From the NCBI GenBank assembly GCA_964628455.1, contig CAZVPD010000092.1:1-15468 (forward strand): a stretch of DNA of 15,468 nt, read 5' to 3'. The notes under the pieces were generated by a model that saw only the letters and a program-made list of their open reading frames with translations, was not told the origin of the DNA and did not search any database. How positions within the stretch are numbered: the stretch's first letter is position 1; each line of letters begins with the position of its first letter. This stretch comes from JAQVWU01 sp964628455. Lineage in GTDB: Bacteria > Bacillota > Clostridia > Oscillospirales > CAG-272. A program made the position numbers and the translations under genes. Positions 6,516 to 13,845 of this stretch are shown here, piece by piece.

Positions 6516-7562
6516 ATGAAAAAGAACGTTGTTGTTATAGGATACGGCGGAATGGGCGGCTGGCATACCGAACATCTTCTGAAAAGCGATGTGTGCAATC
6601 TCCTCGGTATTTATGACATATTGGAAGAGCGCAGCGAACTCGCACGAAGCCGCGGAATTTTCGCTTATGACTCCTATAAAGCGGTTCTCGACGACCCCCG
6701 GGTCGATCTGCTGACCATTGCCATCCCGAACGACCGGCACAGGGATGTTGTTGTCCTCGGGCTTGACAGCGGTAAAAATGTGCTGTGCGAAAAGCCCGTA
6801 ACTCTTTCTTCGGCCGACCTTGCCGTCATGACCGAAGCGGCTGTCCGGAATAAAAAATTATTCTCTGTTCATCAGAACAGAAGATGGGATGTTGATTACC
6901 TTGCGGTTAAGCAGCTGGCCCATTCGGGTGAAATCGGCGATGTGTTCAATATCGAATCCCGCATTCACGGTTCGCGCGGTATCCCGAGCGACTGGAGAGG
7001 CGAACTCGAACACGGCGGAGGAATGCTTTATGACTGGGGCGTTCACCTGATAGACCAGATGCTGCAGATCATCCCCGATAAGATCACTTCCGTATACTGC
7101 CGTTTCGACCATATTACCAACGATGAAGTAGATGACGGCTTCAAACTGGAGCTGGGCTTTGAGACAGGCGCGAAAGCGTATATCGAAGTCGGGACCTATA
7201 ACTTCATACAGATGCCGCGCTTTTATATACAGGGGAAAAAGGGTACCGGAATCATACACGACTGGCGTCAGAACTGCAGGGTCACCGTCTGCAAACACTG
7301 GCATGAAAGTGAAGTCATACCCGTTCAGACAGCCGCGGGACTGACAAAAACAATGGCTCCGCGAGACTCGGTGACGACAGACGAATATGAGCTTGCCCGT
7401 CCCGCATCGGATGTGCATGATTATTACCGTAATTTCTGTTCCGCCATAGACGGAAAAGCCGAATTATTCGTGACTCACGACCAGATGATGCGCGTGATGC
7501 ATGTCATGGAAGCGTCGTTTGAATCGGCGGCACGGGGACAGGTCATAAAAACAGAGCTGTAA
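6516..7562 (+). CDS. Gfo/Idh/MocA-family NAD(P)-dependent oxidoreductase
   Basis: The 348-residue protein has an N-terminal Rossmann fold with the dinucleotide loop VVVIGYGGMGGWH (5-17), the family motif CEKPVTLS with Lys93 (91-98) and a C-terminal dimer/substrate domain with YDWGVHLIDQ, where His177 is the probable catalytic histidine. It is cytoplasmic, with no signal or membrane span. Family members oxidise or reduce hydroxyls on sugars, inositols and related polyols using NAD(P). The substrate cannot be read from the sequence. The ribosome binding site is weak (gaaagaaga), but the promoter is perfect. A large two-way terminator separates it from the converging URO-D superfamily gene, so it is probably monocistronic. 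Given the surrounding sugar-related genes, a role in catabolism of an unusual sugar or polyol is plausible, as an inference only. Confidence 0.9.
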   Translation: MKKNVVVIGYGGMGGWHTEHLLKSDVCNLLGIYDILEERSELARSRGIFAYDSYKAVLDDPRVDLLTIAIPNDRHRDVVVLGLDSGKNVLCEKPVTLSSADLAVMTEAAVRNKKLFSVHQNRRWDVDYLAVKQLAHSGEIGDVFNIESRIHGSRGIPSDWRGELEHGGGMLYDWGVHLIDQMLQIIPDKITSVYCRFDHITNDEVDDGFKLELGFETGAKAYIEVGTYNFIQMPRFYIQGKKGTGIIHDWRQNCRVTVCKHWHESEVIPVQTAAGLTKTMAPRDSVTTDEYELARPASDVHDYYRNFCSAIDGKAELFVTHDQMMRVMHVMEASFESAARGQVIKTEL

Positions 7563-7592
7563 AGAACAGCTGCAGATTCACGGTTAAATAAA

Positions 7593-7664
7593 ACCGCCGT
7601 TAAAAAATGCGTCCGAAAGTTAGTATGGAAAAACTAACCGAAAGACGCATTTTTCTTCGGCGGT
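7593..7664. terminator. Large two-way terminator between converging genes
   Basis: Three stems are nested: accgccg (7593-7599) with cggcggt (7658-7664), aaaaatgcgtc (7603-7613) with gacgcattttt (7644-7654), and gttagt (7619-7624) with actaac (7633-7638). The middle stem has an A-run on one side and a T-run on the other, so it can end transcription on both strands. It lies 31 bp after the oxidoreductase stop and 15 bp from the end of the converging gene. Confidence 0.88.
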
Positions 7665-7678
7665 TCTGTCTGGTTTCT

Positions 7679-8677
7679 TCAGAAACCGTTGATTTCTTTC
7701 AAAGTACCGACAAGCGCTTCTATATTTTCAAAAGGGAAACCGTTGTCCGCTTCGATATAAAACCACCCGCCCCCGTTATATAATCCGAAAGTATCATATT
7801 CCCGAAGAACAAGGTCCCTGACCTGACCGGGTGAACCGCTTGTCATCGTCCCGGCACGGTCGGTATGAACCGCAGCCGCAAGTCCGAGCGAGCGGCAGAG
7901 GGATGCGAGTTCGTTCATATCGTATGCCGGGAGCTGCAGCCAGACGGAAGTAACGCCTATCGACGAAAGATCGGGTAAAATATCCCGGACATAGCCGCAG
8001 GAATGAAAATGTATATCCATTCCCGCTCTGACTGCCGGCGCGAAAATTTCACGCAGCCTGGGCAGAATAAACGAGCGGAACAGAGAGGGGCTCATGACCA
8101 GGGCGCGCTGGGTTCCGTAATCGTCGCCGAATGCGATCCCGTCCGCCCCTGCGCGTACGGCATTTTCCGTGAGTGCCGTATTATAATCGGTGATCCTGTC
8201 GGCGAGACGGCTGATTTTTTTATCCCCGCTTATCATATCGCAAAGCACGTCCGCTTCGGGACGAAGCTCGATCAGGCGTTCAAAAAGAGAGCCGGCTCCG
8301 TACTGGTGATAAAAGCCGTCGTCGGTATAAACGGGCGGGAGCGGAACCGGGGGGAGCCGATAACCGTCGATCATTCTTTCGTCGGCGAGAGGAAATTCAT
8401 ACGGTATGCCGGCAACGCCGAATATGCGGTATTCCCATAAAGTTCCCCACGCATCCCGGCGGAAGGCATGATAGTAGCCTTTTGCCGTATCTTCGGGCGG
8501 AATAAACGGAACGGGAACATCGGCATGCGGTGAAAAATCTCCCGGGAGACCCGCATACAGCCTGTTGAGTTTATCGCCGTGTTCGTAATATCCGACGGGA
8601 GAATAATAATACTGTATGGGGATGCGGTCCGGAGCGGTAAAATGCATGGCGGCGCGCACCCGTTCTCGTGATGTCAT
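7679..8677 (-). CDS. Uroporphyrinogen decarboxylase (URO-D) superfamily protein
   Basis: The product has 332 residues from ATG 8677. The frame extends upstream to 8785, but that stretch holds the promoter (8744-8772), so the longer start cannot be used. GGAG seven bases ahead and the family-typical beginning MTSRERVRAAMHFTAPDRIP support 8677. The TIM-barrel-like body contains GIAFGDDYGTQ (about 182-192), SPSLFRSFILPRLREIF and MDIHFHSCGYVRDILPDL with His225 and Cys227. The H-x-C-G motif is shared by the MtaA/MtbA-like cobalamin methyltransferase branch and by many uncharacterised URO-D relatives of anaerobes, where it can bind zinc. True HemE activity is unlikely because no other haem gene is near. 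No corrinoid protein is encoded here, so a methyltransferase role stays speculative. The gene is divergent from the YmdB-type gene and convergent with the oxidoreductase. Confidence 0.83.
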   Translation of the reverse strand: MTSRERVRAAMHFTAPDRIPIQYYYSPVGYYEHGDKLNRLYAGLPGDFSPHADVPVPFIPPEDTAKGYYHAFRRDAWGTLWEYRIFGVAGIPYEFPLADERMIDGYRLPPVPLPPVYTDDGFYHQYGAGSLFERLIELRPEADVLCDMISGDKKISRLADRITDYNTALTENAVRAGADGIAFGDDYGTQRALVMSPSLFRSFILPRLREIFAPAVRAGMDIHFHSCGYVRDILPDLSSIGVTSVWLQLPAYDMNELASLCRSLGLAAAVHTDRAGTMTSGSPGQVRDLVLREYDTFGLYNGGGWFYIEADNGFPFENIEALVGTLKEINGF

Positions 8678-8743
8678 AAAAAACTCCGGTTCTGTGATTT
8701 TCGGACAGCAGGCGGAGTCCGCCCGCACATCCGTATATTCCGT

Positions 8744-8772
8744 ATTATAGGATAACAGGCGGTATATGTCAA
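8744..8772 (-). promoter_or_regulatory. Perfect-consensus promoter of the URO-D superfamily gene
   Basis: On the minus strand TTGACA (complement of 8767-8772) and TATAAT (complement of 8744-8749) are 17 bp apart. The start point near 8737 gives a leader of about 60 nt to the ATG at 8677. The position of this promoter rules out starts upstream of it. Confidence 0.9.
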
Positions 8773-8824
8773 GGATAAACCGCATTTAAAAATCAAATAA
8801 ATCAGCGGGCTGCCCCGAATACCT

Positions 8825-8853
8825 TTGACAAACAATAACGCCTGTGCTATAAT
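8825..8853 (+). promoter_or_regulatory. Perfect-consensus promoter of the YmdB-type gene
   Basis: TTGACA (8825-8830) and TATAAT (8848-8853) are 17 bp apart. The start near 8860 leaves a leader of about 37 nt to ATG 8897. The -35 box lies 52 bp from that of the divergent promoter, so one bound regulator could touch both. Confidence 0.9.
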
Positions 8854-8896
8854 TTACTTGCCGGTTTTATACGGTAAGATCATACATGGGGGTATC

Positions 8897-9676
8897 ATGG
8901 CACTTTCACACATTTTAGCCATCGGTGACATCGTCGGTCCGCAGGCTGTCGAGTATATACGCCGGAGGCTTTGGGATTTCCGCCGTTCAAACGACATCAG
9001 CCTGACCATAGCCAACGGGGAAAACGCCTGCACGGGCAACGGACTTGACGCCTCAACCTCAAAGCATCTTCTTTCGTCCGGGGTCGATATTATCACATCA
9101 GGCAACCATATCTGGCACAAGCGTGATATACGCGAATATCTCGATTCTACCGACGCGGTCATACGTCCCGCAAACTACAGGACCACAACCCCCGGCAGCG
9201 GCTATACGAAAATCACTGTTGACGGTTATGTTTATCTGATTATCAACATCCTCGGCGTCATCTATATGGACCCGCTTGACAATCCGTTCTCTACGGTTGA
9301 ACGGATACTGAACCATGAGAACGGGCGGTATGACTTCGCTGTTCTGGATATTCACGCCGAAGCAACCTCCGAAAAACTGGCTCTGGCCTATTATTTCGAC
9401 GGCCGGATAAACGTCATGTTCGGAACGCACACGCATGTAGCCACCGCAGACGAGCGGGTGCTTGCCCGCGGCAGCGGTTATATCACAGACCTGGGCATGT
9501 GCGGTCCGTCCGATTCGATTCTCGGCATCCGCCCCGAAATCATTATAGAAAAACTGACAACCAATATGCCGGTCCGTTTTGAGATCGCCGACGGGGAAAT
9601 TGAAGCCTGCGGAGCGATATTCACGATCGACACGGACAACGGCCGTGTTGTTTCGGTTAAGCGCATTCGGATCTAG
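8897..9676 (+). CDS. ymdB: YmdB-type metallophosphoesterase (TIGR00282 family)
   Basis: From ATG 8897 the protein has 260 residues, the usual family length. An in-frame TTG at 8825 is part of the -35 box and cannot be the start. Residues of the two-metal centre are all present: Asp11 in IGDIVG, Asn40 and Glu42 in IANGENA, Asn70-His71 in SGNHIWHK, His153 in DIHAEATSEK, and His178 and His180 in GTHTHVATADERVL. Bacillus subtilis YmdB, the best-known member, hydrolyses 2',3'- and 3',5'-cyclic nucleotides and affects biofilm and motility decisions and RNA metabolism. The protein is cytoplasmic. In many Bacillota ymdB is next to rny (RNase Y); that gene is not here. Only 50 bp without a terminator separate it from the downstream solute-binding protein, so the two may share a transcript. 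GGGGG lies four bases ahead of the start. Confidence 0.92.
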   Translation: MALSHILAIGDIVGPQAVEYIRRRLWDFRRSNDISLTIANGENACTGNGLDASTSKHLLSSGVDIITSGNHIWHKRDIREYLDSTDAVIRPANYRTTTPGSGYTKITVDGYVYLIINILGVIYMDPLDNPFSTVERILNHENGRYDFAVLDIHAEATSEKLALAYYFDGRINVMFGTHTHVATADERVLARGSGYITDLGMCGPSDSILGIRPEIIIEKLTTNMPVRFEIADGEIEACGAIFTIDTDNGRVVSVKRIRI

Positions 9677-9726
9677 GCGGACAGCCGTAAGAAACAGCCC
9701 GTAAAAATAAAAGGAGATTCAAAACA

Positions 9727-11226
9727 ATGAAAAAACTGAGTACGCTTCTCGCTTTTATCCTGCTTGTTTCTGTTTTTGTGTCCTGTGCGGAAGGTGCAGA
9801 TGAAAACACCGATACAATTGCGTCTGAAACCGCCGTAACGCAGGCGGAAGAAACCGTCGATTTTGCGGGCATGAACTTTATCGAACGTCTGACCTACGAT
9901 AAAAGCATCATTCCCGACAATCTGCCCGAAGCCGACCTTGAAGGATATGTTTATACCATAGGTTTTCTCGACCAGGGTGACGGCAGCGCGTATTACGACG
10001 ACTGGATAGCGGAGGATCTGGACGGAGACGTGGTAAACAATGCGGTTTATCAGCGCAACCTGAAAATTTCCGAACGGTTCAACGTGAAATTCGATTACTT
10101 TTCTTTTCCTAACACGGCGGAATATCCCGGCACCATGACAAAAGCGATCAGCGCGGGCGAGGATGTATTCGATATGGTCTCGCTGCACCCCGGTTACTAC
10201 GCTTCATTTGTCACATCGGGTTACATGACCAATCTTTCGGTTCTCGACCATCTTGACTTTACCCAGCCGTGGTGGATGGGAGATTCGGTAAAAGCCTACA
10301 GTTATCACGGAAATATTTATACGACATACGGAGCCGGAACCGCAATTTCGGTGCTTGCAACGGCGCCTGTCATGGTTTACAATAAAAATGTCGCAGCCGC
10401 TTACAACGTCGGCGACCTCTATGCGGCTGTCCGCGAGGGGAAATGGACGCTCGAGTTTGTAAAGTCGATCATCAAAGACATGTGGGTAGACCTTGACAAC
10501 AACGAAAAGAAATCCGATGCCGACTTTTACGGCATGTATTATGTGCATCCGAACGAAGCCTATACATTTTTATGGACACTCGGAGGCAAATACATCGCGA
10601 AAGATGCCGATGACGAGCCCTATCTGGATATAAACAACGAAAAGAACCTGATTATTTTCGATGCCATGCGGGATATGGCGCAGAACTGGGACGGCATCTA
10701 TTACGCAAAATCCTATGAAACCGACACCGGCCTTTTTGCCGACGGACGGGCTTTGTTTCAGCGGGCTGTCCTGATTATCGTCAACGGACTGCGCAGCGTC
10801 GACTTTGAATACGGGATCCTGCCGAATTTCAAACTCGACGAATCGCAGGAAAATTATATAACCAGCGGCGGAGGAGGACCGGAAGGCATTCCGATCACCT
10901 GCGCCGATAAAAACAGAGCCGCGCTGATCATGGAAGCCCTCAATGCCGAATCCTATAAAATCGTTATTCCCGCTTATTACGAAACGGCGGTCAAAGTAAA
11001 ATACACATACGACGAAGACAGCGCGGAAATGCTCGATCTGATTTTCAACAACGTAGTCTACGACCCTTCTTATATTTTCTGTCATGCGGCGACCTATTCC
11101 ATCGCCGATTACTGTCTGGGCAAAACGGAATTCGCTTCGTGGTATGCCTCAAAAGAAAAATCGTTTGCCGCGGCGCTCGAATCGGCTGTCACGAGCTTTG
11201 CCGAGGTTGTCAGCGCCGGAAACTGA
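9727..11226 (+). CDS. Lipoprotein extracellular solute-binding protein (ABC sugar uptake type)
   Basis: The 499-residue protein begins with a lipoprotein signal (MKKLSTLLAFILLVSVFVSC), with Cys20 as the lipid-bearing residue, then a short acidic Ala/Thr/Glu linker. The body has the two-lobe pattern of large family-1-like solute-binding proteins: YQRNLKISERFNVKF early, AGEDVFDMVSL, FTQPWWMGDSVKAYSYHGNIY and PVMVYNKNVAAAYNV, and a late LRSVDFEYGILPNFKLDESQE block followed by AESYKIVIPAYYETAVKVKY. It should capture a carbohydrate or other small solute outside the membrane and deliver it to an ABC permease, but no permease lies in the window. AAAGGAG precedes the start. It is distantly related to the protein encoded at 13846-15321, and the remnant at 809-1019 matches its residues 355-411. 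The ligand is unknown. Confidence 0.88.
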   Translation: MKKLSTLLAFILLVSVFVSCAEGADENTDTIASETAVTQAEETVDFAGMNFIERLTYDKSIIPDNLPEADLEGYVYTIGFLDQGDGSAYYDDWIAEDLDGDVVNNAVYQRNLKISERFNVKFDYFSFPNTAEYPGTMTKAISAGEDVFDMVSLHPGYYASFVTSGYMTNLSVLDHLDFTQPWWMGDSVKAYSYHGNIYTTYGAGTAISVLATAPVMVYNKNVAAAYNVGDLYAAVREGKWTLEFVKSIIKDMWVDLDNNEKKSDADFYGMYYVHPNEAYTFLWTLGGKYIAKDADDEPYLDINNEKNLIIFDAMRDMAQNWDGIYYAKSYETDTGLFADGRALFQRAVLIIVNGLRSVDFEYGILPNFKLDESQENYITSGGGGPEGIPITCADKNRAALIMEALNAESYKIVIPAYYETAVKVKYTYDEDSAEMLDLIFNNVVYDPSYIFCHAATYSIADYCLGKTEFASWYASKEKSFAAALESAVTSFAEVVSAGN

Positions 11227-11243
11227 TTTCACGGTGTTATCAG

Positions 11244-11290
11244 AAAGCAGCGCCCTCCGGATTGTTTACCGGAAAGGAGCTGCTTTTTTT
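11244..11290 (+). terminator. Terminator of the solute-binding protein gene
   Basis: The arms aaagcagc (11244-11251) and gctgcttt (11279-11286) pair, with an inner stem tccgg/ccgga, and a run of seven Ts (11284-11290) follows on the plus strand. Its end overlaps the stop codon of the converging galU gene. Confidence 0.85.
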
Positions 11291-12170
11291 ATAGTTTTGC
11301 CGTGAACTCACGCAGAAATTGTTTGAATGCTTCGCCGATCTCCGGATGCCTGACCGCTTGTTCGACATTGGCTTCGAGAAATCCGAGCTTCGAGCCCATG
11401 TCATAACGTCTTCCTTCAAAATCGAGAGCCGTCATACCGCCGCCGGGACACGACTCCGCAAGTATTTTCATGGCGTCGGTCAGCTGGAGTTCACCGCCCT
11501 TTCCGTATTCGACCGCATCCAGAATATCGTAAATTTCCGGTATCAGAAGAACCCTTCCGAGTATGGCAAACCGGGTCATGACCTGATCGGCTTTCGGTTT
11601 TTCAAGCATCGTATACACCCTGTATATATTTTCACCGGCGGGACGCGCGTCCAGCGTGCAGTATTTCATCACCATTTCAAGCGGAACTTCCTGCACCCCG
11701 GCGCAGGGCAAACCGTATTTTTCATAAGCTTTCATCAGCTGAAGGCAGACAGGCGTTTCGGACACGATCACATCATCCCCGTAAAGGACCATAAAAGGAT
11801 CATCGCCGGTAAAACTTTTCGCGCGGCGGACTGCGTGTCCCAGCCCTTTCGCCTCTTTCTGACGCAGAAAGAAGATATTGGCACGGTCGGCTACAGCGCG
11901 CAGGCTGTCTGCTTCGGCGGATTTGCCGGAATTGCGCAGATAACCGTCGTATTCGGGCGAATAATCGAAATAATCCTGAAAAGCTTCCTTACCGCGGTTT
12001 GTGATAATCAGAATATCGGTAATACCGCTGTCCGCCGCTTCATTTACAAGATACGACAGGGCGGGACGGTCGACAACGGGCAGCAGTTCCTTGGGAACGG
12101 CATGTGCGATGGGAAGCATGCGCGTTCCGAGTCCGGCTGCCGGTATAACCGCTTTTGTTATTTTTTTCAT
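11289..12170 (-). CDS. galU: UTP--glucose-1-phosphate uridylyltransferase
   Basis: The 293-residue protein shows the nucleotidyltransferase signature AVIPAAGLGTRMLP (7-20), the KELLPVVDRP motif (27-36) that includes the GalU-type lysine, LYGDDVIVSE, and the C-terminal RYDMGSKLGFLEANVEQAVRHPE block typical of bacterial GalU. It makes UDP-glucose from UTP and glucose 1-phosphate in the cytoplasm, supplying glycolipid, teichoic acid, capsule and galactose metabolism. Length and motifs are complete. The ribosome binding site is poor: AAAGG lies about 13 bases ahead of the ATG. The gene follows the QueT-type gene by 59 bp, in the same direction and without a T-rich terminator, so it is probably the last gene of a foldase-transporter-galU operon. 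Its end overlaps the terminator of the converging solute-binding protein gene. Confidence 0.95.
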   Translation of the reverse strand: MKKITKAVIPAAGLGTRMLPIAHAVPKELLPVVDRPALSYLVNEAADSGITDILIITNRGKEAFQDYFDYSPEYDGYLRNSGKSAEADSLRAVADRANIFFLRQKEAKGLGHAVRRAKSFTGDDPFMVLYGDDVIVSETPVCLQLMKAYEKYGLPCAGVQEVPLEMVMKYCTLDARPAGENIYRVYTMLEKPKADQVMTRFAILGRVLLIPEIYDILDAVEYGKGGELQLTDAMKILAESCPGGGMTALDFEGRRYDMGSKLGFLEANVEQAVRHPEIGEAFKQFLREFTAKL

Positions 12171-12229
12171 ATTAAAAAGAATACCTTTCGGAGTAAGTCC
12201 GCCGGCCGAAAATCACCGGCAGTTTTTAT

Positions 12230-12778
12230 TTACTGTTCCGGACCGATACGCGCTTTCATTCTGTCCTGTATGCGTGAGATTATAAGCATAAGGGGCACTC
12301 CCAGCAGATAACATACGGCAGCCTGTCCCGCTCCCACCGAAAGGGTATTCAGCGCCAGCAGCGCCATAAAAGAATCGCCCGCTTTTGCCGTCGATACGGT
12401 TATAACGGCTCCTATCACGGCTGCGTTGATAACGACGGGGGGAAGCGGCGCGAGCACCGCTCTTTTTATACCGTGTGTCCGCTTCAGTTTCGATGTCAGA
12501 TATGCGGCAAGAAGTGTTGCAAGGCTCCCGAAAACCACATCCAGCACGGGAATGTTCGGCGTCATGATATTGGCTATGATACATCCGACAAAAAGTCCCG
12601 GTATGGCTTCCGGAAAAAACAGCGGGAGAACACTCATCGCTTCCGCCGCCCTGAACTGAACGGCTCCGAAGGAAAAAGGCATCAGCAGAAGCGTAAGCGC
12701 CGCGTAAAGTGCGCCGATAATCGCTGCCCGGGTAAGGAAACGCAGCGTATCGGTATTTTCGGTATGGCTTGTTTTCAT
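12230..12778 (-). CDS. queT: QueT-type transporter (ECF substrate-binding component, probable queuosine precursor)
   Basis: The 182-residue protein is very hydrophobic, with about five or six membrane spans. It carries the family blocks RAAIIGALYAALTLLLMPFSFGAVQFRAAEA, VLPLFFPEAIPGLFVGCIIAN, DVVFGSLATLLAAYL and APLPPVVINAAVIG (given in parts). This is the pattern of the QueT/DUF988 family, S components of energy-coupling factor transporters thought to bring in queuosine precursors such as preQ1 or queuine. The shared ECF energising genes are not in the window. Its ATG lies five bases past the foldase stop, so translation is probably coupled. No preQ1 riboswitch can be placed, because there is no leader in front of this gene. 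The substrate is assigned by family only. Confidence 0.87.
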   Translation of the reverse strand: MKTSHTENTDTLRFLTRAAIIGALYAALTLLLMPFSFGAVQFRAAEAMSVLPLFFPEAIPGLFVGCIIANIMTPNIPVLDVVFGSLATLLAAYLTSKLKRTHGIKRAVLAPLPPVVINAAVIGAVITVSTAKAGDSFMALLALNTLSVGAGQAAVCYLLGVPLMLIISRIQDRMKARIGPEQ

Positions 12779-12783
12779 AGAAC

Positions 12784-13767
12784 CTACTTCATACGGATAT
12801 TTTCCACAAGCGCCGCGTCGTCCAGCTCGCTGTATAAATCCGTATATTCTATCTCAAGGTTTTCGGCTGTTTCTTCGATGATGACATTATACATGCGCGC
12901 TTTATAGGCATCGCGCAGTTCTTCGAAATTTTCGTCGATATAGGCCGGATCGAGCGGCATTCTTTTGATCACATGATAACCGTTTTCGGAAAGCACAACC
13001 TCGCTGATTTCCCCGACGGCAAGCCCTTCGGCCGCCTCTTCGAATTCGGGTATCATCTGCCCTTCGGTAAAGTAATAGCCCGTATGATCCTCTCCCATTC
13101 CGGGGTCTTCGTTGTATCCGTCAATCAGCGCATCAAAGTCTTCGCCGGAAACCGCGCGCTGCCGGAGTTCTTCCGCAAGCCTGAGGTTCGCTGCAAGGTC
13201 GTCGCCCGCTTCGTTCAGGATCAGTATATGCGTGGCATGTATAAAATGGCTGTTTATAAAAGATTCCACCGTCTGATCATCGGAGTCTATTTTACCGGAA
13301 TACTCGCCAGTCATAAATCCGCGCAGTTTTTCATCCAAAGTTTGAAATTCAAGCAGTTCTCCAAACAGCTCTTCCGTAAGGGCGCCTTCCGTCAGCGCAT
13401 TCCGATAGGCTGTGACGTCGCCGTATGACTCGATATAAGATGCCTTCATGTCTGCAACCGCATTCATTTCGTCTTCGTCCAGTATGATCTTGTTTTCTTC
13501 GGCCAGGTCCATCTTCGCGTATTTCTGCCGGAGCCCGTTTTCGACTTCACTCTTCAATTTTTCGGCATATCCGGTTTCACCGGATTTTTCATAAGAATTC
13601 CGATAATTCATATAAAAATATCTGTATTCATCATAAGAGATTTTATTGTTTCCGACACGCAGGACCGTTTCGGCACCGGGCCCTCCGCAGGAAGCAAGCG
13701 AAAGCATCAGCGTCGTAAGAAGGACAAAACAGATGGATTTAAACGCAGCCGGCAAAGGATTTTTCAT
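12784..13767 (-). CDS. PrsA-like lipoprotein peptidyl-prolyl isomerase (parvulin type)
   Basis: The 327-residue protein from ATG 13767 has a lipoprotein signal with lipobox LASC (Cys27). An N-terminal SurA/PrsA-like helical region (about 35-165) is followed by a parvulin domain (about 172-268): HATHILILNEAG, EDFDALIDGYNEDPG, GYYFTEGQMIPEFEEAAEGLAVGEIS (given in parts) and SENGYHVIKRM. A short helical tail ends at MK. Such proteins sit on the outer face of the membrane and help exported proteins fold by proline isomerisation. An in-frame TTG two codons earlier is possible, but AAAGGAA at 13774-13780 spaces best with ATG 13767. It leads a tight group with the QueT-type gene and galU. Together with htrA it suggests attention to exported-protein quality in this region, though the two loci are far apart. 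Confidence 0.9.
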   Translation of the reverse strand: MKNPLPAAFKSICFVLLTTLMLSLASCGGPGAETVLRVGNNKISYDEYRYFYMNYRNSYEKSGETGYAEKLKSEVENGLRQKYAKMDLAEENKIILDEDEMNAVADMKASYIESYGDVTAYRNALTEGALTEELFGELLEFQTLDEKLRGFMTGEYSGKIDSDDQTVESFINSHFIHATHILILNEAGDDLAANLRLAEELRQRAVSGEDFDALIDGYNEDPGMGEDHTGYYFTEGQMIPEFEEAAEGLAVGEISEVVLSENGYHVIKRMPLDPAYIDENFEELRDAYKARMYNVIIEETAENLEIEYTDLYSELDDAALVENIRMK

Positions 13768-13802
13768 CGGCAATTCCTTTCAATCCCGAGTTTATAAACG
13801 AC

Positions 13803-13821
13803 GGGCTGCCAAAGGCAGCCC
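13803..13821 (-). terminator. GC-rich hairpin between the second solute-binding protein and the foldase
   Basis: The arms gggctgcc (13803-13810) and ggcagccc (13814-13821) make a perfect 8-bp stem with a 3-base loop, 24 bp after the upstream gene's stop. Read on the minus strand it is followed by GTCGTTTAT, a poor T-tract, so it may be a weak terminator, a processing stop or a stability element. No clear promoter for the foldase group is seen after it, so read-through is likely. Confidence 0.55.
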
Positions 13822-13845
13822 ATTGGTCACGATGATGCAACAATT

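Noticed and set aside
7613..7645. Direct repeat ccgaaag (7613-7619 and 7639-7645) as a mobile-element footprint
   Set aside because: The copies lie inside the large terminator stem-loop between two converging genes, and no element lies between them.
11319..12311. A 330-codon plus-strand frame opposite galU
   Set aside because: galU on the other strand has complete family motifs. The antisense frame gives a His/Arg/Phe-rich product with no recognisable domain and no start signal.
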